From contig NC_132986.1 in NCBI RefSeq assembly GCF_047496725.1, positions 5,364,501 through 5,428,500 on the forward strand: a stretch of 64,000 nt of DNA, written 5' to 3'. The position numbers and the translations under genes were made by a program. The stretch is from Anoplolepis gracilipes (taxonomy: Eukaryota; Arthropoda; Insecta; Hymenoptera; Formicidae). This document shows, in pieces, positions 13,801 to 25,683 of the stretch (position 1 is its first letter; each line of letters begins with the position of its first letter). The notes beneath the pieces were generated by a model that saw nothing but the letters and a program-made list of their open reading frames with translations, made no database searches and was not told the DNA's origin.

Positions 13801-14734
13801 AAAATGTGATGCCACGATTCATTCTGATGAATGACGGTTACATTATCCCAATCATAGCCCCACATTTTAAGATTCGGAAGACTTATTCACTTTCCTCATA
13901 AACCGATTACTCGAACTTTACTCATTCACTGGATTTTATGCATAATTATGTATATGATTAACACGATTGTTAATTATGTAACAGTCTTCAAAAAAATACA
14001 CGGTAATTTTATGCTGCATAGAATCTATCTGCAACTATTTTTTAATTCAAAATTTAATTAAATTAATGTATGTTGAGAAAGACATGTTTACAAATATATA
14101 TAATAATTAAAAAATTATTATCTCTTTATATTCACAAATTTGTATGATAGTATTTTTGCAATTACTTTTAAAACTTCACTTAATACATCTTTTTTTCTCA
14201 CAAGAATATATTTTTCGAACAATAAACATAATTTCTAATAATCTAACTATTTTTCTTTTAATTGATGATCAGTCCCGGAATCTAGTTTAATTTTGGTTCA
14301 TTTCCTTAAAGTATGCATACATAAATCTTGTACATACATGTCACTAGAGTGATGCTGGATGCGTGAGCGGAATCAAGTGCGCTCTTCGTATGCAATAAAG
14401 AACGCATAATTTCGTGTCTAATTATATGTTAGATAATTAATCCCGTCAAAAGGGGATCAGGAGTAGAACACCTTATTTGCATTCCAATATCTGGAGGAAT
14501 GCATAGTCTGAAGTGTTCTATACATGTATGTAAACGTAAACCAATATAATGAAGGCGGCACGAGAAATATGTAATATAAAGCTGCAATTTTTAATAATTT
14601 CCAGACACTATATTTCTGATATAGATTTGCGTGAAAAAAAATGTAAGAAAAATGTTTATTTTTCTTTTCACTTCTTTTCGCTTCTTTTTTTCATTTCGCG
14701 TTGATATCGAAATAATTTCGATTTTCCGCACATA
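10832..14734. other. Non-coding stretch
   Basis: Long AT-rich sequence with a GC-richer patch at about 11040-11450 and another at 12860-13240. Open frames are short and overlap on opposite strands. No RNA gene, element terminus or splice-supported exon was found. Confidence 0.5.
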
Positions 14735-14750
14735 TCTCTCTCTCTCTCTC

Positions 14751-14787
<37 letters not shown>
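14735..14787. repeat. Compound (TC)n-(TA)n microsatellite
   Basis: A TC run (14735-14753) is followed after one G by a pure TA run (14755-14787). Confidence 0.97.
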
Positions 14788-14789
<2 letters not shown>

Positions 14790-15004
14790 TCTGCGAACAG
14801 TGACAAATTAATCGTTTAGAATCGATTTGGCGATCTTTATATCTGTTCGTTCATCTGGATTCCTTAATCATGTGACACTCCACGTTTCTCTGTAAGTACA
14901 TTTGCATCGCGTTGTCTTCCGGCAACGTTAGCGCCGGGTTTATCTCAGATGAAGATTGGCTTCGAGCCGATGCGTGTGTGCGTTGGGTTGACAATGTTAT
15001 GGAT

Positions 15005-15080
15005 GACCGGGGGGAGGGGGGAGGGGGTGTACATGCTTGCGTGAGAACGTGCGTGCGAGAGACATGCGTGCGTGCATACG

Positions 15081-15120
<40 letters not shown>

Positions 15121-15148
15121 GGCGGGCGGGCGGGCGGGCGGGCGGCCG
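15005..15148. repeat. G-run block plus (TGCG)n and (GGGC)n repeats
   Basis: Three long G-runs (15009-15014, 15016-15021, 15023-15027) separated by single A bases are followed by TGCG repeats (15065-15120) that pass directly into GGGC repeats (15120-15145). Overlapping open frames on both strands, rich in Arg/Ala/Cys/Val or Arg/Thr/His/Pro, are products of the repeat and not genes. Confidence 0.95.
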
Positions 15149-15433
15149 GACGGGCAAGCGCGCTTGGACAGCCGTGTAACCATTCGCATAACGGTTCGGC
15201 CGGCTCTCTTTCGTCCTTCTTCGAGCACGGCGTCTCCTTTCAAGCCCAGTCCCTTGTGGAAGTTGGGTGCCGCCACTAGGTCAAACGGAACGAACACGAT
15301 GCCTTATACCGGAGTCGTCGCTACTATACATATTCTGCTGGACCACCCTCTAGGTGGTCTCACGGAATCTTGGTTTTACATCGCGTAAAAGCACTCCGTG
15401 ACACGTGATTATATATAGAGTTTTAAAATTAGG
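15149..15433. other. Non-coding flank
   Basis: GC-rich to about 15380, then AT-rich. A short imperfect palindrome, CCACC-CTAG-GTGG, lies near 15344-15357. No gene recognised. Confidence 0.4.
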
Positions 15434-15654
15434 ATAAAAGACTAATTTAGAATTGGGGTAATGCTAAGGATTTCATCGATATGATTAATCTTTTGAAATT
15501 TAGTAAATATAAATAAATAAATAAATATATATATATACATATTTTATATATTTATTTATTTATTTATTTATTTAATTATATTTATCAAATTTCAAAATAT
15601 TAATCATATCGATTAAATGCTTAGCATTACCCCAATTCTAAATTAGTCTTTTAT
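15434..15654. mobile_element. 221-bp foldback, probable MITE
   Basis: The two ends are inverted copies of each other. The outer 75 bp of each arm differ at about five positions, the first 35 bp are identical, and the arms converge on an AT-rich core of AAAT/TTTA repeats around 15510-15575. RNA from either strand would form a long hairpin. No protein is encoded. A clear target-site duplication is not visible just outside the arms, so the assignment to a DNA-transposon MITE rests on shape alone. The low divergence between arms suggests recent origin or pairing constraint. Confidence 0.75.
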
Positions 15655-18590
15655 TATACATATATATTAGATTCTAGTAAAAGTAATTATTATAATTCTA
15701 TTATTTTCTTATATTGTTGCAATTATATTTCTTCTACTTGTGTTCTGTTATTATTATATAATATATTATGTTAGTTTTTGCTAAATTTGTTCTTGCTGGT
15801 CTTGCTACATCATAAACTATCAAATTACTTTTGATGAACCGTAACTGTTAATATACACATGATAACGAGAGTTTTGAAATATTCTTTGCATATACTTTAT
15901 TAATCGTGAAAAGTCGTCATGCATGCATTCTCTCATAATACTTGTCGCAGTTATCTGTGCATTCTTTTTTTGTCGCTCTTGTTTTTTCTACGCACAATGT
16001 CTTGCTGTTCTTAAACATGTCGCGTGTTTTCACGTGCACTTGTACGGCCGCATAGTCTTCCCGTCCCTCTTGCCATTGTTATATCGCTTGCTAACACGAC
16101 ATTAATACATTGCCGAAGAGTTATGAGGCGGCGACATGCTCAATTCGGGGTAGGAACTTTTTAGGACTTTGAAAAATCACCCCGTCCGCTAAAAGCGCTG
16201 GAGATTAAAATTAAATCGGAGGGCACTCCCCCATCACGTCGGTGGTTGAAACCACCGTACTCGTTGCCATTTGTCCTTGCCCCGTGTGTGCATGTCGGCA
16301 CGATTTTTCGCCGATAATTAAGCGCCACTAAATTTCACCGACGTCAATCAGTTTACTGCGTTATCGGCATTTGCCTTTAAAATCCCACACGAGCGCGAAC
16401 AAAAATCATTTATCATGCTGCTTCGTAACATATGATACGAAATAAAGTTTGTATATTGCTTATTAGCAAAACATAAAAATTAACATTGTAAACATTGAAT
16501 TATTTCATATTGTAATATGCAAGAAATTGCAATTTTTTGTTTTAACAAAAATTCAATTAATTGTCCAGATTAAATTAAAAAATCCGTAAATAATTTTTTT
16601 GTTTTAAGTAAAAGAAAGTTACACATTTAAGTTTATTTAACATTATTTTTAAATAAATTTTTAGTAATTTATTAATAATTTGTAAGGTTTACTAACCTGC
16701 CGTGATTTTGTTGATTTAATTCTTGAAATATACTCTTAACTTATGTTTCTGGTATTCCTGATATACATATAAGAAACTTTTTTTTACGCATCCTGTGCAT
16801 CAGCCACTTGGCTGCCGATGCACTGCTTTGATACAAACGAATCTTCTCTTGATGGCGTACGAGAAATAAATATCTATTCGCGTACCGATAGCTTTGAAAA
16901 ATGCACTCGCGGGTATTTATTCCCGGGCGTTCGGCGCGTTTTCGACGATACGAGGGTAGAGGATCGTTGTTAAGCGGGCGCTCTTTTTTGCATGCTCGCT
17001 CTGACCGAAGCAGAAGGTTTTTGACGGAACGCGGTAGAGTCGTTCGGAATTTAATTACGGTATCGCGCGCGCGCGGCCGGCTTTTCGGGTGAGTGACCCG
17101 ACCGAATTTACTGGCGTATTCGCGGTTAAGCTGAAATTGCCACCATGCACGTGCGCGAACATCGTGGACCGACGCGCGAACCGATAATTGAAATGCACTT
17201 TTCCGTCGGGGACGATAGGACGCTGTATTTAACCGCTGATTTTTTTTCCGCTGGAATAACAATCCTCTCTGATCTATCTCTCTCTGGCGATAATTCGAAA
17301 AGGACCATCGCGAATTCAAATCGACAGATCTTCCGCACGATCAATCCGGTTTTACTTTGTTCTACAATTCGTTTCGTGTGAAAATTGACTTTGCTCAACT
17401 ATTTTCCGGTCAAAGATTTAAATTAAAATTATACTTTTTCACGTCGCTGTGCAATGCAAGAAGTAGATTTTTTAAACTTCTTCACATTTTTTAAGAGTAA
17501 ATTGTTTCTTATCAATATTAAGAAAATATTTCCTTGATTATTTATGTTGTGGATTAATTATATAAAATATAATAACTATAAGATTTGCTTGTGTTTTTTC
17601 TGAAAGATTATTTAATTTTTCAATAAAAAATTATTAACATAATTAGTGAATCTTTCATGGGAATTTCAAGACAACTGCACGCACACTTATGAAATTAGTT
17701 TTCCATATATATAAATATTATTTTTTGCTCATACATATAAATATTATTTTATTTATATCATGTATAAAATGATTCTAAATAGTTATATAATATATGGAGA
17801 AAAAAAATAAAAATTAAAAATATAATTTTAGAACGTAAAACATATCTGATAGAATTGATTGTTTATATTTTACGTGATGAGACTTGATATTTTGCCACCC
17901 GGTATATGGATCGATCGCATTACACAGGTTCCTGTATTATCTGCAGCATGTGCAAGAGACTTTCAGAGAATTCTCACCAATGCTTTCGAAGATGGCGATA
18001 GTATTCTATATCTTCTTGTTAATTTTAAAGTTTTTTAATAATTTTTATTTTGTTTATAGAAATTTCAAAATCGAAATATTTTATATATATTTATTTCTTA
18101 TATAAACATTAATTTAAATTAATTTTTCAACTTAACTAATTTAATTAATCTTAATTAATTTTGTATTAAAGAACTGTGAAGAAATATTTATTTTTTATTA
18201 TAAGGCTATATATAATTATAACATTAATTAATGTGGTTTAAGATATATTTTGAGATTTATATACATTAGATAATCTGCTATAAATGTTTTTAATCAAATT
18301 TAAATTCTATATTTATTAATAGTGAATTTCAAAATAATAAAGTAATCAAATAAAAATGTCATGTCTAATTCATGCTTCATAAGATTTATATTTATAATCT
18401 TAAAGATGATTGCCGACGTTTTGATTGATTTGCGATTTCATCCATTTTTCTTGGAATTGATTCAGATTAAAGTTTATAATAATGGACTTACTCTTGTCAT
18501 GATTCCACGTTGAATTTGGATGATGCATCATTAAAGCATAAGTCTGATTGCCGAGAAAGATAATGTTCATCGATCTGTCGGTTGCCGACG
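15655..18590. other. Non-coding stretch with CpG-rich block
   Basis: AT-rich flanks surround GC-richer DNA at 16100-16400 and 16880-17390. The latter carries the longest open frame of the window (minus strand, 17319 down to 16741, 192 codons). It is dominated by Arg/Ser/Lys, runs into AT-rich DNA, overlaps open frames on the other strand and shows no domain. I read it as a by-product of CpG-rich sequence with few stops. Confidence 0.5.
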
Positions 18591-19170
18591 TTTTCGTAAT
18601 TGCTAGTCGCTTTCTCGCGCACTCGAGAAATTTTCCCTGAGCCGAGGGGAGAAATGAGAGATCGAAAGATCAGGACCGCCCGGCGGCTTTGCGAAAGAGA
18701 AGAAAAAAGAAAGAAAAAAAAAAACGTACGGATATCGGCGGATCCGCTAATCCCTGGGATATAATCTGCCGCGAAAACGAATTAAAGACGATAATGCGCG
18801 GATAATGGCTTTTTGAGCATCAGCCTGATCTGTCTCTGACTTGCCGCCGAAGAGGCAATTTCGTGGTTTTCGTGATTTGCGATGCGCTCTATTTTTTTTC
18901 TTTCCGCACGTCTTGTCGTAACGTGTGGGGAGAAACGTGAGGATGGACGAAGACGAAGCGAAGACGGAAAACGTGAAAACAAAATTACCGGGAGACGGTA
19001 GAGAATTAGGCTTCCACATCCTGCGGTTCGTTCGAGGGACAAATATCGTTGGGATGAGACTAATCGCCTAGATGAGAGCTCGCTGCGTGAGTTCTCGGCA
19101 TTCTGCCTGCGTATCGTTCTCCTCCGAGATTTCGGTCGGATTCGAAATAGTGAATCGATGTGAAATGTCA
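18591..19170. other. CpG-rich non-coding block
   Basis: A locally GC- and purine-rich block with an A-rich stretch at 18700-18725. Two overlapping minus-strand open frames of 86-90 codons have no recognisable content. It could be a regulatory or untranslated region. Confidence 0.4.
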
Positions 19171-22100
19171 GATGTACTGAGAGAGATAGAGAGAAAGTCT
19201 TTCAGACAGTGATAAAAACGAAAGAAAAATGTATACTCATATTTATTGTAGATTTTTTTATCTGTATGATATATTAGAAAAAAGAGAAAGAGAGAAAATA
19301 TTGAATTCTCATCTTATCTTATTAATAGCTAGTAGTTATCTTAATAGTAGATAGTAAATGATAGTGTGTTTATATTAGAGTTTGCGAAACTAAAAATTGC
19401 GAATATGTCAGCTATCGTTATAATTATTGATTATGGTAATAATATTTTTAATAATTGATTGCAAATAAAAATTTTTACTTGAGAAAACATACATATTATT
19501 GTACATATGTATACAGATACTGCAAACGCATAAATGATAGAGTAACATCGGTCAAGCGATATAAATTAATTATAGATTGGCAGTAATATTTAAAATACGA
19601 GCGAAATAGAAAGCGAATGCGAGTAATTAAAACGATGAAAGGAGAGCATTTGCAATGCGTTAGAGGCGAGGTTGATTGATAGTATTAAATAATGCTAGTC
19701 CGTGAGAGATATTTATCTAGATGTCAAATAAAGAATCAACACTATCTAGCAATTAAAACAAGAAGTGGCTGACTCTCTATCGCGTTTTTATAACAGTGAC
19801 AGTTCCTTCAAAAGGTAGACGCATTATGATAAATGGCAGCGTGCTTTCCATCATACGTTATATTTAAATGTAATGGCGCAGAGAAAGGGAGAAAGAGAGA
19901 AAGAGAGAAAGAGAAAATTGTATATACATATCGATCTCGTATTTTCACTCTGATATCTGGATTCTAAAATTAACATGATTTAACTGACATCCATTATTGG
20001 AAACTTCTTTAATTTGACATGTGAAATTTTCAGACGTTTAAAAGCTACATTTTCAAAATAGATGTATTTTTAACTTACGAGTTCGCGAGATGTCTATCAA
20101 AGTTATTAATGAGGAAATACATAAATTTGTTTGTCAACTTCTCGCGAGTGATAGTCGATATTTTATCGTATCAATCTGTTCTTCAAATATTTTATTTTAT
20201 CGCGCGATAGAAACTAAATAACATTTAAATAATGTTTCTATTTTTTATTTTTATTCATATTTTTTAAATATTTTTCTTCATAGATCCTTCTTATTATTAT
20301 TATTTTTACTAATAATTAATAATAGTTATTTATTCTTTTTATTTTTGCTGATTTTATTATTTATAATACTATTGTTAAAATACAAATTTTTCATAAATTT
20401 ACACAATATTGAAGTAAATCCAAGATTTCTTGAAATTTTCTGAAAGTAGAAAGACATGTGATTTTTGCGAAAAATCACAGATCAGACATTAATGATCTTT
20501 CTTCATTTCGGAAAGCAATTGAGAGCACTGACGTATTCTCAACTGATGATAATGCATGCGAGTTTTAACATGGATATACACGGGGGAATGAAGCGAGACG
20601 GGCACACAATGTGCGATCGTGGGGTTTGTTCCGATTCTTCCTTTCGATTTCCGAGAAAATAGCATTCTCAAGGGATGCATCGAAAATGCGGTGGAGGAGA
20701 GAACCCGAGAGATTTCCACGCTCGCGCCTCTATTCATTCTCGATGGAGACGGACAGTGAAGGCATCGCGCACCGATGGTTGCCGCCAAAAATATCCAAAC
20801 TATTCGAAGCTATTAGGCGAATGGTCGCCAATACTATTCCTTTCTACGGTCTGAGAATCGCTTGAATATGGACAATTTATACGATTCATCAAATTCGCAG
20901 ACACTTTTGAAAAGAGAGACTTCCATCATTGTCTCACGCTAATCCATTTTGTATCGTTAATACGCACTAATTTCGATTATAGTTATAATAATGAGATAAT
21001 CTTTGAGAAATCACGTTGATGTTCGCCTTAAATATCAAGAATTTCTAAACAATATATTAATATGTCTTAAATCAGAGAATAGAAAGAAATATGTTTTCCA
21101 CTCGAGAAGAATTTATATATATATTTCGATTATTGTTTTTATTTGATTATTTTTAATAATTTTGATTCGATTATTTTCATTCAAAAGATATCAAAAGGAG
21201 TTCTATCGACCATGTTATGTGTATTTTATATGACGCCTAACAATGAAATTAAAAGTATACATATGTATATTAAGTTTGTTCGAACCAAGACTATTGGATA
21301 TTAATTATATAAAATATTCTCAAATTCGATATCACAGCGGTATAGAAAGACGAATGGGAACATTTTGCGATATTCATTATCGGTGGCAGCTTGTCAGTGA
21401 AAACAACACAATTATGGTAGCGGTTTATCCGGCCAGGACAGCTTTCGCTATCCTGGCAGCTTTCCGCATGCGGGCCTTTGCCGACCGTACTCACCCTCCG
21501 CACCGGGCAAATTATATTCATATTTAGGGGATTACATTGGCGATTTCCTTCCTCCACTACTGGTAGGATCAGAAACCTTAAAGGGACGCCGTGCTAATTA
21601 TTTCCCTACCCGATCTTCCACTCAGATTGAATTTCGCAATGGCGATGGTCCCAGAAACGTCAACGACAGAGACGAGATATCGCTTTGTGCCATGTCGAAT
21701 TCGGTCCATTACGCGCGAACGTATCAGTCAGCGTGCTAATTAGGCTAGTCATGCCAAGGAGAGTAACGAATGATAATTAAGGTGGAAATATACCACTTTA
21801 TAACGGCATTGATTTACGATTATAATATCAACTGACACTTGATGTTAATTGGATCGTAAGATCGACATTTTCTTTCACTTTTATAGGTCATATTTCATAT
21901 TTTATGTTATGAAATGCGAAAGCTGAACGTTATTGGCATTATGAATTTGTTGTTTAATTAATTCTTTTGAATATTTTTGAATTCAAATGTTTATATTTTA
22001 TTTAAATATATAATAGGTAATTGTTAATTTTGATGATTAATTTTCAGTATCTGTAATGAAATTATAGCAAAGATTTCTTTGATATAGTCGACCAACCCAC

Positions 22101-22866
22101 ATGAGAGAAGTGAGTTGTTCAGTAATAAACAGTAATAAATGGTAGCAGTAGTTAAAACAGTGTTCTAATGTGCACGCGAAAGGCGAAGTCCAGTCTACTT
22201 TCTGCTATTAATTTAAACGACACGAAATATTCTGTATGGCTTAACTGAAAATGTCAGACTATGATCGTTAAGCGTAGTTACAATCTCGACCAAGAGCAGC
22301 TTGTTTCGCCGCTCATGTAAACTGCATAACTGCATGGCTGCACAAGGCATACGTTTTGCCTCGAGCCGTTTTGCGAAACTCTCCGGGTAACTCTGGAAAG
22401 CGTGTAATGCGAGTTATTTGAAAGTCGAGAAGGAGACATCAAAACTCAAATTAATCGCTAAAGCATGTGCCGTTCGAATTGACATTTTTGCAAAGTCTCG
22501 AATCACATGTCAAAGTATCGATGTTTTCTTCAAAATTATTAAAATAAAAAAATGACACGACTTTTTCTGCCAAACCAGTTTCTGATAAGACTACTTTCTC
22601 TGGATTTTTATCGCAGTACAACAATTTTTCACGGATTTATATTAATTGTATAGCTATTGTATAGATATCTCACACGCACGAATGCAATGAGAAATGTTTA
22701 AATATTTTCTTTTTTACTCGAATTTAATTAATTTTATTTCGAATTTAGTTCACATAAAAAAATTATAGAAAAATTCAATGTTTAATGCACATACAGACAC
22801 AATTGCGGTTCAATTCAATATTTTAAAAACTTGAGAAAATAATTCTAAATTAAAAAAATAGAAAGT

Positions 22867-22867
<1 letters not shown>
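19171..22867. other. Non-coding stretch
   Basis: AT-rich with purine-rich GAGAAA tracts (19881-19917) and GC-richer islands at 20580-20870, 21360-21780 and 22140-22440. The island at 21590-21780 contains repeated TAATTA/CTAATTAG motifs of homeodomain-site type, but nothing establishes function. No gene recognised. Confidence 0.5.

Positions 22868-22939
<72 letters not shown>
22868..22939. repeat. (GA)n microsatellite, 72 bp
   Basis: A nearly pure GA/TC dinucleotide run of about 72 bp, the longest GA tract in the window. A polypurine run with mirror symmetry such as this can adopt triplex DNA. Confidence 0.98.
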
Positions 22940-22944
<5 letters not shown>

Positions 22945-23946
22945 CCGTATCTTTTCAAAATCGATATTAATATACGGTCATTGGACGGAAAATGCACTTT
23001 TGATTTGCGCACAGGATTACAGCCATCCGTTACTACTCGCCGTCTCGACGGATGTCGAGAAGTGTTTTAAACTTTCGCAATACTCGTCGTCGAAACGAAC
23101 CATTTCGCGTCGAGAAACTTGCCCGTCTCTTCGGAAAGCACCCTTGGAGATGTTGTCAACCGCAACCCTAACCGTCTCTGCGATCATTTACTGTCCGCAT
23201 GCGAACGCTCGATCGCGAGAACACTTCTGATAGTCACATTTATATTCGGCGCGTGTCCATGCACGTTGCAAGATCCTGCCAGCATATTGCCATTCTTCGG
23301 TGTCCTTCTTCTAAGAGGATCTCTCTCGCGAGGATCCTATTTGCTCAATGCATGCGATATGCAAGAGAGACACGTGGTCTCAGGACCTTCGCCCTCGAAA
23401 CAACGCGAAGCATGTAAAACGGTGGAGAAGGGAAACGTTGATATTGTCGCGTATTCCGATATGCTCGTTGGCTTGCACGTAAGGAGAATTTATCGGATGA
23501 AGGAGTGGGCGTCTTTTTTTCAAATCGAATACCTTGTTCGGAATGGGACGCGAACCAAGCAAATTTTATCGCACTTGTACGCATAAGGATGCTCCGCGTT
23601 TCTCTCGTTTCTTTCTTTTATATAGCAGGGGGTATTATCGAGAGCTGAAGATTGTCATAAATCATGAAATATATCCAGCAGAAGGCGCATATTTGTATTT
23701 GTGGCAAGTTTCTACAATGGTTGGACAAAATGGCTTTTCCAGATTCATAGAACTTACCATATATTATATGTACGATTTTGCTTATATCCGCACAAGAACT
23801 TTTTATCAATTCTGATATTTGAATTATAAATATTGTGATGTGCAATTTAAGTAATGCTTTGTTTAATGTGATAGAGGAATAATGTGAAAAAAGACAAATG
23901 TATAAAGAACTGAGTAATTTATAATATTAATGTTTGAATATAGAAT
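22940..23946. other. CpG-rich non-coding block
   Basis: GC-rich to about 23480, then AT-rich. The plus-strand open frame 23119-23586 (155 codons from a TTG) has no family resemblance and is overlapped by other frames on both strands, so it is not called. Confidence 0.45.
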
Positions 23947-23968
23947 GAGAGAGAGAGAGAGAGAGAGG
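23947..23968. repeat. (GA)n microsatellite
   Basis: A short GA run followed by further purine-rich GAGAAAG sequence to about 23987. Confidence 0.9.
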
Positions 23969-24116
23969 AGAAGAGAAAGAGAGAGATCACAAATAGAGAA
24001 AGTACAAAGCAGTAGATATAAAATTTTAGTTTTTAGTAGTTTTCTCAAAATTGGAATTACACGATCTTTTTTTAAATTTTTTGTTTTAAAATCTTAATTA
24101 TACATATCTGTACGTG

Positions 24117-24235
24117 TAAAACTGGCGTCTCTCTTCATGGAAACTCATTAATTATTGAGAATTCTGGCTATATTTTTAAGTTTTAGAATTCTTGATAGAT
24201 TAAACAAATAATTTTAACTATTAAACCAAAAAAAT
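24117..24235 (-). mobile_element. Partial copy of a repeated element terminus
   Basis: About 100 bp matches the terminal repeat of the element at 26968-28031. Shared blocks include GGAAACTCATTAATT (near 24139), a CTGGCTnTATTTTTAA block, and TTGATAGATTAAACAAAT (near 24192). In orientation it corresponds to the reverse complement of the right end at about 27929-28020. Only this end is preserved; a partner end nearby is not obvious. Confidence 0.6.
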
Positions 24236-24375
24236 GACTCGAAAGACAAATTGACAATGAGATGTCACGCTGCATCTCACTTTGTCCGCTGACTTTTTTT
24301 AGCATTTTATTATTATATTTTAATATTTTAATTTACGCTTGAAAATTCTATAATAGTTCTATAAAAAATTTTATG

Positions 24376-24457
24376 TGTAAAAATTATTAAAATATTAATT
24401 AAATAAATTAGATCGTCCGAGATGCCGTACGTATAAATATCGAGGTGAGACGTTCGT
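24376..24457 (+). repeat. Direct repeat, copy 1
   Basis: About 80 bp that recurs in the same orientation at 24978-25059. Both copies have TAAAAATTATTAAAATATTA, then a GAGAnGCCGTAnnTATAAATAnCGAGGTGAGACGTTC block split over two conserved parts. The pair flanks about 520 bp holding a GA microsatellite and an AT hairpin. The element type is unknown. Confidence 0.65.
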
Positions 24458-24583
24458 ATCTCCGCTTGTGAAATATAAAAAAAGTCATGTAAACGTGAGA
24501 AGTTTGCGTTTCGAATCGATATGTATTGTCGCCTGTATTGTTGCCTTTTTACCGCGTATGTGATTGGCGATCGATGATGTCCT

Positions 24584-24586
<3 letters not shown>

Positions 24587-24636
<50 letters not shown>
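24587..24636. repeat. (GA)n microsatellite
   Basis: A pure GA dinucleotide run of about 50 bp. Confidence 0.97.
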
Positions 24637-24638
<2 letters not shown>

Positions 24639-24807
24639 GTGAAAGTAATCGCGGAAAGTTCGATGACAGTTTAATGAGACATTCTGTTCATATATAATTA
24701 GATATAATTATATTCCATAGAATATAGAAAGATTGCAAACATAATTAAAATGTTACAGTGTGATGCAACATATTATAAAGTATAGTCTTTTATATTATAT
24801 ATAACCT

Positions 24808-24912
24808 AATATATATATATATATTAATAATATAATATATATGGAACTAAATTATAATTATAATTATTTATAGTTTTTTTTATATATTATATTATTAATA
24901 TATATATATAAT
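24808..24912. repeat. AT-rich inverted repeat
   Basis: Arms of about 30 bp (24808-24842 and 24881-24912), complementary through the mixed ATTAATAATATAATATA portion as well as the simple TA part, flank a loop of about 38 bp. It lies between the two direct repeats at 24376 and 24978. Confidence 0.7.
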
Positions 24913-24977
24913 CTACTATTATTATCTGTAATTTAAAATCTCTATAGTTCACACTAGAATGCTTCACAAGCATCTAT

Positions 24978-25059
24978 TTATAAAAATTATTAAAATATTA
25001 ATTAAAAATTAGATTATTTGAGACGCCGTATATATAAATACCGAGGTGAGACGTTCATG
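24978..25059 (+). repeat. Direct repeat, copy 2
   Basis: Second copy of the repeat at 24376-24457, including CGAGGTGAGACGTTC. The two differ by scattered substitutions and a small gap, indicating an old duplication. Confidence 0.65.
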
Positions 25060-25494
25060 TTTCGTCTATAATAAATTTTTTATAATAATTAATTGTGCAC
25101 ATATACATACTATACAGATGATAAATTATTTGTTAACGATTGTATATTTATTTGTCGAGTTGTTTGCATTAAAATTTGAAATTGCAATAGTTCTTCATAA
25201 AACATAATACTCGTATGTAATATTCATATATATTATTGAATAAAAATATTAAGCGCGTGTATTTTGTATATAATATATATTTACACATTAAGCAGTATAT
25301 TCTATATTCTATGATTACAATATATTATATATTCTAATTTTTACTATAATATTTTCTCTATGTAAAAATTTTTATCATATTATTTCGTCGCGGAACAAGG
25401 AATACGGAGCAGTAACATGTATGTACAGCGCAAAGCGTATTTCGGGAAAAAAACATCGGAGACGAGCAGCTGCACGTACCCAGGCGTCTAATTA
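25060..25494. other. AT-rich non-coding
   Basis: AT-rich sequence. The part at about 25110-25170 resembles 27240-27310 (GATGATAAATTATnTATTTGT and GTATTTATTTGT), consistent with old copies of the same repeat family on both sides. Confidence 0.45.
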
Positions 25495-25632
25495 CGCAAA
25501 GCCTTGTCTACAATAAGTCGATGAGATCATAAGAAGTTTAACCAATTGCGTTTGATTATTCCTTTCTAAATTCAATCGTGATTGATTGGGGCTTCCTACG
25601 TCAACGACTCACTGTAGACAAGGCTTAATGCG
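25495..25632. repeat. 138-bp inverted repeat (extended hairpin)
   Basis: Outer arms 25495-25520 and 25605-25632 share AAGCCTTGTCTACA perfectly and extend to AGTCG with two mismatches and a two-base gap. Inside, GAAG/CTTC and CCAAT/ATTGG can also pair, so a transcript could fold into one long bulged hairpin. It could be a small MITE (no clear target duplication), a structured RNA or a microRNA-like precursor. It lies directly upstream of the duplicated block at 25684. Confidence 0.65.
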
Positions 25633-25683
25633 CGCAGTAATACCAAGTTGAATATCCCGTAGAGGGGAGGTCAGTATCAGAGA

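Noticed and set aside
14851..15388. Open frames of about 150 codons on both strands
   Set aside because: They are translations of the (TGCG)n/(GGGC)n repeats and flanks.
16741..17319. Longest open frame in the window, 192 codons on the minus strand
   Set aside because: Arg/Ser/Lys-dominated with no domain, overlapping frames on the opposite strand, and located in a CpG-rich block where stop codons are rare.
23119..23586. 155-codon plus-strand open frame
   Set aside because: Begins at TTG, has no recognised family, and competes with frames on both strands in a GC-rich block.
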